From Symsagittifera roscoffensis (Eukaryota > Xenacoelomorpha > Acoela > Convolutidae): a DNA stretch of 64,000 bases. The notes beneath the pieces were generated by a model that saw only the letters and a program-made list of their open reading frames with translations, had not been told where the DNA came from and ran no database searches. The stretch lies in contig NC_087063.1 in the NCBI RefSeq assembly GCF_963678635.1, positions 30,888,599 to 30,952,598 of the forward strand, given 5' to 3'. Below, piece by piece: positions 36,439-48,249 of the stretch (position 1 is the first letter of the stretch; each line of letters starts with the position of its first letter). The translations under genes and the position numbers were made by a program.

Positions 36439-37039
36439 TCAACAAGTTGCTTCCAAGCTTTTTTCGTGTTCATCAGCAGAGAAACTTAAACTGCCACATG
36501 ACGATTTCGAGCGAATAGGCGTTCTCAATAGAACATTTTCAGCAGCTTGTCGCAGTTGGTCCCGCCGACCGCTGCTGTCGTTCTGACGGGCATTGTTGTC
36601 GTCCGGCTGGTCACTGAGACTGTTGTCCAGGAGACCTTCCCCGACATCGCGATGCCCGGCGCTTTGATCTCGAAGCTCCTCTAGTTCTCGTCTTCGTAAC
36701 TTCTCCTTGTTAGTTAAATCTGCACAGTAGCTGTCCCACAGTGACTCGTGGTCTCGTTTCCATTTAACTAAACCTCGTTCATAGACGTCCATTTTGGGTT
36801 TGCGGACATAAGTCTGTTTGATTTTAATATCTGTCTGCCAGAGAAGATAAAGGATGACCATGATGTTGAAAAAGAGTCCAATTCCTGTCAAAAAGGGTCC
36901 GGGGTAGCGGAGGAAGTAAATGAAGTGCACAAGTGCAAGGGTTGAGACACTATCGGTGGTTGCCCTCGCTATGACCTCGGCACGTGACCGGGACCAGCAG
37001 AGGTCATCGTCCCAAGAGAGTGGCTTGAGACAGAAGAGG
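36439..37039 (-). CDS. unrecognised membrane protein, last exon
   Basis: Terminal coding exon (one base completing a codon, 199 codons, stop TGA) after acceptor AATTTCAG. It begins LFCLKPLSWDDDLCWSRSRA, then has two hydrophobic segments (VSTLALVHFIYFL and FLTGIGLFFNIMVILYLLW) separated by RYPGP. A basic, charged cytosolic-type stretch follows (TDIKIKQTYVRKPKMD, then a coiled-coil-like KEKLRRRELEELRD), and a Ser/Asp-rich disordered tail. GC content is well above the flanks, supporting a functional exon. A small integral membrane or organelle protein is inferred; I do not recognise the family. Confidence 0.75.
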
Positions 37040-37623
37040 CTGAAATTTTTCTATTATTTCTGAAAACTTCAAACTTATTCGGACTAATAAAAATTCACAT
37101 CGCAGTCTTCAAAATTTACTTTTTTATACTTCTTTCCATGCATCCCCATAACTTAAAATGCAATTAGGCTATTTCCAATAACGTGCCAATGAAGGGTGGC
37201 AAACGAATGGAAAACTATTAAATTGACCTGATTTTACGGGGGAATACGCAGACTAGCTTGAAAAAATAACGACTCGTTTTTTCAATCCTTCATACTAATT
37301 TCCAAATTGTTCCAATGGTTCCTCCTTTGGGACTATTTCACGACAGACATTTCGGGCTGACCAATTCTAAAATTTTGCTCATAATAACTACCTTTGACAA
37401 GCACGCGCATAAAAAGTACTCAAAACAGTATTTTCAAAAACGGCGCATAAAAACGGTCATTCTCCGGTTTCAGCAGAGCTCAAAAAAATGTTGCAAAAAA
37501 CCGAACAAAAAACTTGAAAAATTTTGATTAAAAACTTAACTATTTGGCGAACTCCACACATTGGCATCTTTGAAAAAGTGATGAGCAAAGTTTTCAAATG
37601 ACATGATTGCTAGATTTCGTAAT
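37040..37623. other. intron of the membrane-protein gene, 3' part
   Basis: Part of the 1,179-nt intron 37040-38218. It includes sequence around 37300-37500 that vaguely resembles foldback family B (GGTTCCTCCTTTGGGACTATT). No exon was seen. Confidence 0.4.
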
Positions 37624-37755
37624 GCGACAACTCGCAACAAAAAAAGACAACTCGCAATAACAGACAACACGCATTAAAACCGAAATTCTTAAGTTATAAT
37701 TTAATCTTCACATTTTGTCTTTTGTTGTGAGTTGTTTTTTGTTCCGAGTTGTCGC
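37624..37755. repeat. MITE with about 40-bp inverted ends
   Basis: 132 bp. The left end GCGACAACTCGCAACAAAAA and the right end GTTGTGAGTTGTTTTTTGTT...GAGTTGTCGC are inverted copies; the outermost 11 bases match perfectly. Non-coding. It lies within an intron. Superfamily not assigned. Confidence 0.7.
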
Positions 37756-37784
37756 GGTACCGCTACATATTACACCTGTCATCA

Positions 37785-38130
37785 GGATCTGATCTATGAG
37801 TTTCTCGAGGGTCGAAAACTTTGACGACCTTTTTTTAGGTCGACCAAATTGATTTTCTGAGCTCCCCAAATCATTATAACGACCATTATTCTACCAAACT
37901 TTCTGGAAATGTTTGAATTTTGAAAAAGCAGGCCCAAAATAACGTTTTTAGGCACTTTCTTGGAAAATTTTGAAGTTTTGACGCTCCCCTTTCTAAATTA
38001 AAATATATGGCGCCGAAGGTGCTTTAAGAAAAACTTTAGGGTCAGCCAGTCAAATAGGATATCTCAAAAGAGGTACAAGGGGGAGAGGGCGTTGCCCCCA
38101 CCACCACCCCTAATCCGCTACTGCCTGTCA
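37785..38130. repeat. foldback family B, half copy
   Basis: Matches one arm of the element at 41888-42525: blocks TAGGTCGACCAAATTGATTTTCTGAGC, AGCAGGCCCAAAATAACG, ATATGGCGCC and GTTGCCCCCACC occur in the same order. The G/C-rich end (GTTGCCCCCACCACCACCCC) is characteristic. Intronic. Confidence 0.65.
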
Positions 38131-38218
38131 TGACTAATGGGAACAATTTAAGTGAACCGGTAGCACGAATATTAAGTACAAGATGTTGAGAAAACAACGA
38201 CCCGTGTGCTCCACCCAC

Positions 38219-38425
38219 CTTGCGATGGTGACAGCGATGCCTACAGACGCGAGGATGGATCCGCCCATGATATTAGGAAGGTGCTGTTTGAGGAGCTGGA
38301 AGAAGATTCGTTTGCGCATTCTGCACTCTTGTTTGTCCATGTTAGAAGTGTCCAGCTGGAACAAGTAGGTCACTTTCCGCTTGTGAGTTCGCGAGTTGGC
38401 TGCTAGACCAGAGACGTTTGCTGCT
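38219..38425 (-). CDS. unrecognised membrane protein, penultimate exon
   Basis: Internal exon between acceptor TTTCTATTTAG and donor CGCAAG|GTGGGT, one plus 68 codons plus two bases, exactly in phase with the last exon. It encodes a basic, cytosolic-looking stretch (SRTHKRKVTYLFQLD, MDKQECRMRKRIFFQLLKQH) followed by the first hydrophobic segment NIMGGSILASVGIAVTIA, which continues across the junction. Upstream exons including the start codon must lie at higher coordinates, but were not recognised in the AT-rich, repeat-filled DNA there. Confidence 0.7.
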
Positions 38426-39570
38426 CTAAATAGAAACAAACGATATGATTTTCAGAGTTTTTTCTTCCATCAAAATTGAATACTTTATTTTGATTGATCG
38501 GTCACATTGATAATATGCAATGAGTCACTTTTTTGTGCGCCGAAATCAGTCAAAAAACAAAACAAGGTCAGACCAGTTTTTCTCGACACTGATGGAATTT
38601 TTTGTAATATCTTTTCAAACCCAAATCACGAATGCATGGGCTATAAAATGGTATCACACTACAAGGTTTCTTTGAGGTATTCAAAATTCACACTGAAAAA
38701 AAGCCAACCTTAAGGCAGCCAGTTGCTTCCTCTCTAGAAGTTTTGTCGGAACAAAAACGGAGACCATTTACGCGTTATGCATAGTAGAAAAAGCGCGCAT
38801 TGCAAAACTACAAAAAAAAAACGTTGTTTTTCAAATTGCCGTTTGTTGTGCATGGTGTGATGATAGAACTAAAGAAAATTAGTGAATAAGGCATAATCAA
38901 CTACAGTTGTCTTCAAAAATTACTTTGAAAAATTATACAAAAAACTCAAAATAGATTTCAAACTTTTTGCACTAACCAAATTTTATTTCAAAATTTTTCA
39001 TTGCCAAGTAAGCGCCAAGCGGAAGATCCCAAAACTAGCTTACGTTTTAGTAAAACCGTTTTACTGACACAAAATTGAAATCAAAGGAGTTCATTTTTTT
39101 GACTGAATGTGAAGACAAGCTTTCTTCCAACAATGATTTTTTTTCTAAAAATTTTCAATGGTTAAAACAACGGTTATTTATCCAAAAGTAATTCGATGAG
39201 TAAAATAAGTGTAATCAACGTTTTGTTTTCAAAACCTCATGTTGAAGATATCGATTGTTCAAATAAACAAAAAAATGTTAATTCGGCAGCGTGACATATG
39301 GCAATCTGCTAATTTGGTCAAAACAATGCGCATTTTCTAACTTTTTTCAATGCAGTGGCAACACTATGTACCGCAATGATTCGCGCTCAGAACCATCCTA
39401 GTCGTTTTTGATCTGATATCAAAAGTTATGTTAATTTTGAGATGCAGGGTTTCTTTATCATGAGCGTTTCAAGAAAGATCAAAACTTTTACTTCAATAGA
39501 CTAAATTGTTCCGATAGTTTGCTCAAAACAAAAGCTGCTCGTTTTCCTTTTGTCACTGTCTGCAAAATTT
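38426..39570. other. intron or intergenic, nothing recognised
   Basis: Sequence upstream of the recognised membrane-protein exons. No exon could be supported. It ends where the 550-bp tandem repeat begins. Confidence 0.35.
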
Positions 39571-40803
39571 GAGTAAATGGTTGTTCTTTGTTCTTATTTT
39601 CGAATGGCGAAAAAAAGCCAAAAAAAACTCAGGTTGGACGTTTTTCACGATTGGGCAGTTCTCGTTAAATACGATTGATTGGGAAATTGAAGTTTTCACG
39701 GAGCCTATAACAAACTTTCTTGGATAAGTGAAGCATAGTCTCACAAACATCGTTCAAACACCTCAATTAGTAAAAGTTTCTGCTAGATGCTGCTTTTTTT
39801 TACTATGTACTACACAATAAAAAATATAATTGAAATTTTCAAAAATAGCTTAATTGTACCCGCATCCAAGTTTAGGCGTAAATAATCGATTATAACGGAT
39901 TATTACGATGATTTTTTGACAATTATAATCGATTATAATTACCAAAATTAGGTCCTTAAGGGATTTATAATTGTTTATAATCGTGATATTTTCCAAGAGA
40001 TTATAATCTCTTATAATCGATTATAATTGATTACAGTTCTTACTAAAAACCCTTAAAATCAATTATAATCGATTATAATCGATTATAATATCTCATTTTG
40101 CCGAAACTTGAGAGATTATATGAGTAAATGGTTGTTCTCTGTTCTTATTTTCGAATGGCGAAAAAAAGCCAAAAAAACTCAGGTTGGACGTTTTTCACGA
40201 TTGGGCAGTTCTCGTTAAATACGATTGATTGGGAAATTGAAGTTTTCACGGAGCCTATAACAAACTTTCTTGGATAAGTGAAGCATAGTCTCACAAACAT
40301 CGTTCAAACACCTCAATTAGTAAAAGTTTCTGCTAGATGCTGCTTTTTTTTACTATGTACTACACAATAAAAAATATAATTGAAATTTTCAAAAATAGCT
40401 TAATTGTACCCGCATCCAAGTTTAGGCGTAAATAATCGATTATAACGGATTATTACGAGGATTTTTTGACAATTATAATCGATTATAATTACCAAAATTA
40501 GGTCCTTAAGGGATTTATAATTGTTTATAATCGTGATATTTTCCAAGAGATTATAATCTCTTATAATCGATTATAATTGATTACAGTTCTTACTAAAAAC
40601 CCTTAAAATCAATTATAATCGATTATAATCGATTATAATATCTCATTTTGCCGAAACTTGAGAGATTATATGAGTAAATGGTTGTTCTCTGTTCTTATTT
40701 TCGAATGGCGAAAAAAAGCCAAAAAAAACTCAGGTTGGACGTTTTTCACGATTGGGCAGTTCTAGTTAAATACGATTGATTGGGAAATTGAAGTTTTCAC
40801 GGA
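39571..40803 (+). repeat. tandem duplication of a 550-bp unit, about 2.25 copies
   Basis: Units begin GAGTAAATGGTTGTTCT at 39571, 40122 and 40672; the third stops after about 132 bp. The first two copies differ by only a few bases, so the duplication is recent. Each unit contains a block of 10-bp palindromic repeats (about 39890-40095 and 40435-40640). Open frames in it are not conserved protein genes. Confidence 0.95.
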
Positions 40804-41515
40804 TGGCATGGGTGCGAAATTCGAATTATATTTTATGGGTTATTAATTTTGTCTCAGTAAGAAAATCTCTAAAAGAGAGATCTCTTGGACACTTTGGTTC
40901 ATCTGAACACAAAGTTTTACCACGAAACAAAAGTTTCATAGAGATCCTTTCATATGAAGCGAAAGGTTCTCGCGGTATATGAAAAATAAATTTTCCGAAT
41001 CAATCATGATACTGAATCAGTTTGCTGATGTTTTGGTGTTTAAAAAAGCTTAAAATATGCATCACAAAACAACCCTTATGGGGAAGAAATGAAAAAAAAC
41101 TTATAATTTTGAATCAATTGGAAAACTTTTAAAATATTTTTCTCATTTTTTATAGAAACCAATGTCCACAAAAAGCATAAAATATAAGCAATTTAGATGC
41201 AACTTCAAAGACAAAAATGGACAAACAAAAGGGATTATAATCAATTATAATCGATTATAATGGATTTTTGTGCAAAACTAACGAATTAGAAATTTGAATA
41301 AAAATAATGGATTATAATCAGTTATAATCGATTATAATTTTATCGAAAATTAGACGAATAAAAAATCGATTATAATTGATTATAATTGATTATAGTTGAT
41401 TATAATTTGATTTGAAATAGAGTGATTATAATCGATTATTAATTGAATAAAATCGATTGTTTCTCAATTTTAGTGAGACTGGTACTAAAATCGTAATATA
41501 ATCGATTATTAACGC
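39890..41515. repeat. array of palindromic 10-bp motif AATCGATTAT
   Basis: Clusters of GATTATAATCGATTATAATCG at about 39890-40095, 40435-40640 and 41230-41515. The motif is its own complement when repeated, so runs such as AATTATAATCGATTATAATT read the same on both strands. The last cluster lies outside the tandem 550-bp unit, so the motif array was originally wider. Could extrude cruciforms or bind a dimeric AT-rich DNA protein; function unknown. Confidence 0.85.
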
Positions 41516-41887
41516 TTGAAACTGGATGTGGGTAACTCGAATAAGTCAAACTATGCAATTAAAAAAGAAAAAGTTACATGTTAATTAAGATATAGTAAAT
41601 ATATATTGTCAATGCAGGTTAAAATTTCCGTTGGGTATCCACTTCACACTTTGCATATTCATTTCAATTGCACTATGGCTATCAAGAATTTTTGGTGTAC
41701 TTTTTTATATTTTATCTGTCATTATTATATAATTCAGGCTGAAAATGAAAATTATAAATGTAATTTCCTTGGTTAATAGCATAACTAAATTGTGTCCTTG
41801 ACTTTTTCTACCTATTTCATTGAGTATTGGTTGTTAGCGATAACATTTAACTTGTAATTAACTTTATTATAAGGTGTACTTGGAATC

Positions 41888-42525
41888 AGAGGCGGTTCTA
41901 GGTTTTTCTGGAGGGGCGGGGGTGGACTTTTAAAAAAATTCAAAAATCTTGTCGAGCTTTTTTTCAGGTCAAGTAAATTGATTTTCTGAGCACTCCCAAA
42001 ACATTAAAAAGGCCCTACTTGGCCAAAATTTCTGGGCCGCAGGCAAATTTTTTGAAAAAACAGGCCAAAAAATTTTGACCAGGATCTCGCGTTTTTTCGG
42101 CGCCTACTACCCCTCTCGAAATTAGTATATCTTGGCCCGAAAGGGGGAGGGGGTGTTGAGGGGGGCTCAGGGGTTCGAGCCCTTAACGACCAAATGGGTC
42201 CCGCTTTGTACTATTTTGAGATATCCATATTTGGTGAACGGACCCTTGGGCGCCAATATATACTAAATTTGAGGGGGGAGCGCGCGCCGAAAAAACGCGA
42301 TTTTTTGCTCAACATTTTCCAAAAAGCGCTTAAAACGCCTTTTAGGGCCTGTTTTTCAAATTTCTACCTGCGGCGCAGAAAATTTGATCAAAAAAGGTCT
42401 ATTTAGTGCTTTGAGAGAGTTCGGAAAATCTATTTGGTCGACCTAACAAAAAAAAGGTCGACAAATGTTTCGAAAACTTTTTAAAAATCCGCCCTCCCTC
42501 GAGAAAATCCTAGATCTGCCCTGAT
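41888..42525. repeat. foldback family B, near-complete element
   Basis: About 640 bp with arms of some 300 bp: left GGCGGTTCTAGGTTTTTCTGG with ATTGATTTTCTGAGC, right the complement (TCGGAAAATCTATTTGGTCG, AAAATCCTAGATCTGCC). The centre is G-rich (AAAGGGGGAGGGGGTGTTGAGG). Much more GC-rich than its surroundings. Non-coding; related pieces at 37785-38130, about 36080-36190 and 62540-62680. Confidence 0.8.
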
Positions 42526-42629
42526 TTCCATCTTTTAACACAGTTTTTAATTCGAGATACACATATATTTTCATTCCTTTGTCATCTCACAAAACTTGTT
42601 GTCAAAAACAAATTGTTGTTTCAGGGGTG

Positions 42630-45600
42630 CCAAAGAAATATTTCACAATTTTTCTTGTTTCTGATTGTTTGTTCCTCAATGTATCAGCGTTTTAAAATTG
42701 CAAACTTGCTATGAAAAATGCAGGTTATATTTCTTTTTTCGATGCAAAAACAAAATTTAGGCTCAGTATTTCCGCCTCCAAAATCAGCCCAGATTGATTT
42801 AGGTAAACTTTAGTAACAATTAACTAACCTATTGTAATTAGGAAAGGGGGTTAGAAAATTAGACGATAAGCAAATTAGACGTGACCAACAAAAACGAATT
42901 TAGACGTTAAACCGTTTTTGCAAAACTAGCATTTTAGACGGAAAGCAAAGGGCTAACAAAACCTATTGCTTAAAACAAGTTTTCATAATTACAAAAATAA
43001 TTTATGATCACATTGCATATCAAAATAATTATCTCAATTGATTTATCAAATGTTAATTTCAAGATTATGTAACATTTTTGAAATGCATAAATTATACAAT
43101 TGAGGCATGTGAAAAATGCGGAATGTGAAAATTGCGGCATGTGAAAAGTTGATTTGCATTTAAGAAAGCTGAACGAAAGTTAATTGTAATCGGTAAACAA
43201 ATTTCAGACACGAACGATACAATTACGTCTAAATTCCCATATTTGCAGTTTTGCATCGAAGTCTAAATTCGTTTTTGTTGGTCACGGTTAATTTGCTTTT
43301 CGTCTTATTTCCTGGGCCCCGAACTAACTAGTAACATTTTGTTGAAATATTGAATTTGAAATACAACAAATTCTAAGGAAACTTTATGATAGGCATCCGT
43401 GTAGCCTCTTTGCTATACATTTCAATAGTCTTATGACTCTAAGAAAATATATTAAGACTTTTCTTCAATTATTTCATCTTCATTATTAGAATGCAAAGTA
43501 GAACTGTTCTTTTTTGTTCTCCAGTAATCAGTTAAGAGATTTATAACCTTAACATCATACGTCATTATCTGACTTTCACTCTAAATTACATTTCCAAAGT
43601 TCAACAACTAACTACTCAAGTTCTTGCCATCTAAGAAATATCTAACTTAAGTTAACTGTTGTTAAAATGCAGCCAAAGAAAAAAATTGGACATGAAATTA
43701 CTCACCGACCCTCTTTTATCTCCTAGCGATTAACAAGACATATTTACTTAAATTTCCAAAAAAAAGTTTGAGACTTTTCTGCACTTATTTCAGTTTTTTT
43801 TATCAGAGTGAAAAGTAGAACAGCTTCTTGTTTTAGGGTATGATAAGAATTTGGAAAAAAAACATTGACTCGGAGTTGATAGTAGTTAGGCTGTTTCATT
43901 GGTTGTTAGTGATGAAAACTAATTTGTAGACAATTTTGTAGACATTTTTAAAAATGTTTGTCCGTTATGCTTTCTGCACTCTTAAATTTTGCAAACCAAA
44001 CGCAAATTTTGTAAATGTCGGAAGTATTTTAAATCTGAAAATTTTAAAAATATTTGTGTTAGCTCAAGCAATAAAAAAATGTTTGAAACCTTAACTTCAT
44101 ACATCATCTAATTTTCACCCAAAACAAATTTTCAAACTTCAGCACCCATTTCCATTTATTCAAATCTTTGCTACCTAAAAATTCATCTTTCTCAAGTTTA
44201 CTGACGTTGAAGCGGTTCCAAAGAAAAAAAAATTGATGAAAATTCTCCCCGACCTTTTTGTTTCTCATGATTACCGAGTCGTGTTAAATTCAGTTTGCCG
44301 TTAAAAACATCCCCATCCTTAGTGCCATCTTTGATCTTTTTAAAAAAAAAACTACAAAAAATTCCTTGTTTCTTCTAAAACTTTATAAACAGTCAAATTT
44401 TTTTGCATCCCAATTTTTTAATTTTTGACTTGTGGAAGTTATTTGGCGTAAAGTTAGTTCTTTGTTTGGCTAACAAATTGGTATTCTGCTTGTTTTTTAT
44501 TGTTGTTTTTAAATTCATTTGATTTTGTATGGCTTATTCAAAAATTTAGCGCCGTTTTAATTTATTTTTTTTATTTCTAAATTAATCATCATGGTATGAA
44601 TATTGCAGGTTCCATTTCACTTTTTTAATGCAAAAACTAGACCGAGATATTTAACTTTTCCGCCTATAAAAATCAGCTCCTGTTTGTTTTGATGAAGTAT
44701 AGTAGATCGCCACTGTGTAGTAAGGAAAGGATAGTTCTGCAAACATCGCGCAAGAATCTCAGTAGGTTTTTTGCATTAAATTTTTTTTTGTAGATTTCCT
44801 CGTAAAACTAACTGTAAAGTTGAGGAAACAAGTAAATATTCCCAGCTAGGCACCATGTTTTCAGAAAATGACCGATTGAGAATCTCAAAACAAACTTTTG
44901 AGGCATTGAAAACGCCCAGTAAAATTTTAATTACACATTTATTTTAAAAAAAAATTTTCGCCGGGGAAATTTTATGGCGGGCATGTACCTTGCATCCATG
45001 ACATGACTCCTTTGAAATTTTGAGAGTCTTTTAAAAATTATTTCAGTTTTTTTATCAGAGTGCAAAATAGAAATGTTCGTTTTCTTATTTTATGGTATGA
45101 TTAGAAGTTAAAAAAATAGGAGATTTAAAACGGAATTGAAAACTGTTTGGCTCTTTGATTGCTATTTAATGATCACAACTATTTTGTAGACAATTTGGTA
45201 GTCATTGTAAAAAACATTTTGATTTTTTATGCTTTCTGCAGTCATATAAATTGCAAATTACCCTCATTTTACTGATTGTCGAAAACACTATTGATATGTT
45301 TACTATTTTATGTTTGAATTGCTCCATAACTTTAAAAAATTATGCTCAATTTTTCGAGTTACATTATCAGAGTTTGAAGTAGAACTTCTAATCTTCATGT
45401 TTTGGTGTGATTAAAAGATGAAAAACTAAAAAGTTAAATTGGAATTGATAGTTGTTAGGCCACTTTTTTCATTTCTAGTGATCACAACTAATTTGTAGAC
45501 AATAGTAAACCCTTTATAAACTGTTAACAAAAAGGTATCTGAAAAAATCAAAAAATTGTTTAAAATTTAAATCTCTGATTTCTACCCTAAAATCATTTTT

Positions 45601-46000
45601 AACTATTCACGACCATCTCTAAAAAGATATCTACCTCAAATAAACTGGCGTTGATGGGCCAAAGAAAAATTTTTACATGAAAATGCTACTGGGTCTTCTT
45701 TTAATTTTGTTTACTGAGCCATGTTTGCTTCAATTTTTCGTTAAAAACCATCGTTTTTGTCATCTTTGAATATATAAAATACAATTTGTTTGAGTTTGCT
45801 TTTGGATTCCAGTTTCATTCATTAACGTGTTAAGATTATTTGGCATAAAATTCATTATATAGTCAGCAAGTAAAAGCATGACTATAAAAAATGTGTTTAA
45901 AATTTTTTGCATCCCAGTTTCGTTTGTTGACGTGTAAAGTTTGTTTGAAATAAAGTTATGCGGCCAGCAAGTAGGTTGACTTTCATAGCGATTTTTAATT
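42630..46000 (+). repeat. decayed segmental tandem duplication
   Basis: Blocks recur in the same order: ATGCAGGTTATATTTC... near 42720 and TTGCAGGTTCCATTTC... near 44605; AATGCAAAGTAGAAC (43490), ATCAGAGTGAAAAGTAGAAC (43800), ATCAGAGTGCAAAATAGAA (45053) and ATCAGAGTTTGAAGTAGAAC (45366); TAATTTGTAGACAAT near 43920, 45180 and 45490. The two pairs at 43490/43800 and 45053/45366 have the same 313-bp internal spacing. The unit is about 1.4-1.6 kb and strongly diverged; no gene seen inside. Confidence 0.6.
42841..43312. repeat. MITE with about 70-bp inverted ends
   Basis: 472 bp. The left end GGAAAGGGGGTTAGAAAATTAGACG...GACCAACAAAAACGAATTTAGAC is mirrored at the right by GTCTAAATTCGTTTTTGTTGGTC...CGTCTTATTTCC. 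It sits inside one unit of the 42.6-46.0 kb duplication and is absent from the other, so it inserted after that duplication. It also holds a small internal repeat of GCATGTGAAAAATGCGGAAT near 43105-43150. Confidence 0.75.
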
Positions 46001-46089
46001 TGGATCAGCACAGACAGCTCCACAATAATTATCTCAGAAAATAAATAGTTTTCAAATAAAATTTAAAAATTCAACAAAACTGCCCCTGT

Positions 46090-46365
46090 CAGGGAAAAAC
46101 TCCAAATATTCCGATTGCCCATTACTATTTCTGAAATACTTTTGAGAAGTCAATTAAGAAAGTTCAAAAATGGGCAATTTCAAACCAACACAATTTTCCA
46201 AAAAGTTAAAGGTGAAAATATTTTTATATTTTAGAGGTTTTTTTACCATTCAGATTTCATAAATAGTTATGTTCAAAAATGGTTAGTTGAAAAGTTGAAA
46301 CTTGTCTGGAATAAAAAAACACCCCGTGAGCAAATATTCCATCATTTTTTCGAAAGTGAAAACAA
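46090..46365 (+). repeat. family A foldback fragment
   Basis: Contains the family A 3' half-copy blocks in forward order: AAAAATGGTTAGTTGAAAAGTTGAAACTTGTCTGG, then ACCCCGTGAGCAAATATTCC and TTCGAAAGTGAAAACAA. Diverged and truncated. Confidence 0.6.
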
Positions 46366-47721
46366 TGAATTTTTTCCAATTCAAAAATAATATTTATAGT
46401 TATGTTCAATAAAATTGATTTTTGGACACAACGTTTCCACACGATAAATTTAAGTTGCACGAAAAAAAAATAGAATTGAAAAATGTTACAAAATTTTACC
46501 CTGAATTTGACTGCACTTAAGTCTTTCGCCTTCGCAGAAGCAATTAATTGCTCTCAAGCGGGGATGTTTTAGTGATGGGGTTAGAACTAGGTTTTTTCTC
46601 GCACAACAGGTAGTTTGAAGAAACTGTTTGAACAAAAAAAAACAAGTATTTATGATTGCGGGTGAAATAATGAATTCAACTTACAACAAAAAAATGAATT
46701 CCAACGTTTTGTCAGCTTGATCTTCTGGTGTAATCGGAATCGAACGCGTGACGCAAACGCAATATGCGTTTAATATTCAATGGGGATTGATTTGGATGGT
46801 CAATGGCTTAGAACCAGTTGCAACATTCATTTCCGTTATAGAGTTAACCAAAAAACGGATTAGATAAAGAGCGAGAAAATTTTCCCTTTTGGTAGAAAGT
46901 AAGTGGAATTTTGTCATCTGACTTCCAATATTTCAACTGTTTTCTAAGACTGTTTTTAGTTAAGCTAGGAGAAAACTTAGATGGTTGAAAACCTTATGTT
47001 GCTAGCGGCTCGTTTTTTGAACATTCCTATTTCTGTCAGATAATAACTTATGGCTTACTAGCGCATTCAAAACTCAGATTATTGATATAGTTTGCCATAA
47101 TTCATTTGATAAACAGAAAACAAGACGAAAAATCAAAACAGAAAAATTTTGGAGAACGGAAGGAAGTATTGGGCTATAAATCAATCGGCTTCGGTCAACA
47201 AGCATCTTTAGCCTTCCATATCTATATTTGTGGAATATCAGCCTTTACCTTCAAATTGGGAAACTTCTTGCAACAACGGCCAAAGAGACTACTCATAATC
47301 AAAATACAGCCAAACATACTGAATGAATATAAAAATTGATCGCAAAATTTAGGGTGTATACAGCGGAACTTTAATGAAATTTATTATTAAAAACACGGTC
47401 TTGTTTTCCCTTGGCACTACAGACAAGGAAAAAACTAATAAGTTTTCTTTTCGTTGAGAATGCAATAAAATACTGGAATGAAAAACGTCATAAATTTCTC
47501 AAAGAAAAACTTCAAGATAGCCAGCCAAGATATGGTGCATAATAAACTGGCTCAAGAATAAATTAGATATTAATTCCATGATTAAGTCTGAGTTAAGCGA
47601 GATTGCTGTTTTTTTATTACATCTGAGGTACCGCCCAAATTTTTTTGGATTCTCATATTGGTATCCGTCGCATAAACTTCTGTGTATCCGATTAAAAAAT
47701 TGATGGTTATAAAAATAACAA
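46366..47721. other. intergenic, nothing recognised
   Basis: No supported gene. The phrase GGAATCGAACGCGTGACG near 46737 resembles a reversed tRNA T-arm but no tRNA folds around it. The open frame at 47106-47339 has no motif. Confidence 0.35.
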
Positions 47722-48246
47722 GACTGCTCGTATCAGGGCGAAGCCTTGAAATTTCCGACTACCTTTTGAGGTCTATGGAGCATTAAAAAGATGAAAAATT
47801 TCAAAAAAAATGAAAAAAATAAAAAAAAAATTTTTGAAAAAAAAAAGAAATTTATTTAAAAACAGCCCCCCACACGTCATTTCAAGAACAAAGTGATAGA
47901 TTTTGCGCCTATTAACAAATCAATTAAGGCATATAAGCTTCCTTGAACCAATTTGGAACGATTTCTAAGACCGATTAAATATCGCTTACGCGTTAATAGC
48001 GCGAATTTTATCGCGCGTTAATTGTCCCAAATTGGCCAAAATGGCAATCTTTAAACCCCCATAACTTTACGAAAAATGATCACAGGTAAAATATCTTTTC
48101 AAATTCAAGCTCAAGAAAACAATAGCTTTCGAATGATAGAAAAAAATTCCGTCAAAAACGGCTAGTTAAAAAGTCGAAATTTGTCTGAAAAAAAACCCAC
48201 CCCGTGCACAAATATTCCGTTATATTCGTATCGAAAGTCGGAACAA
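47722..48246 (+). repeat. family A foldback, half copy
   Basis: Closely matches the first half of 16818-17683, from AACAAGACTGCTCGTATCAGG to TATCGAAAGTCGGAACAA, including the CCCCCACACGTCAT, TTGGAACGATTT, CGCTTACGCGTTAATAGCGC and CACCCCGTGCACAAATATTCC blocks. One of the best-preserved copies. The other half is missing or displaced by the unlike sequence at 48250-48620. Confidence 0.8.
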
Positions 48247-48249
48247 TAA

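Noticed and set aside
39571-41515. CRISPR-like array
   Set aside because: The 10-bp palindromic repeats have no unique spacers and the setting is eukaryotic; a tandem/palindromic repeat explains it.
46700-46790. tRNA-like T-arm (complement GCGTTCGATTCC)
   Set aside because: No matching acceptor, D-arm or anticodon arm could be paired around it; could at most be a decayed tRNA-derived SINE.
47106-47339. 77-codon plus-strand open frame
   Set aside because: AT-driven amino acid composition, no domain, no splice context.
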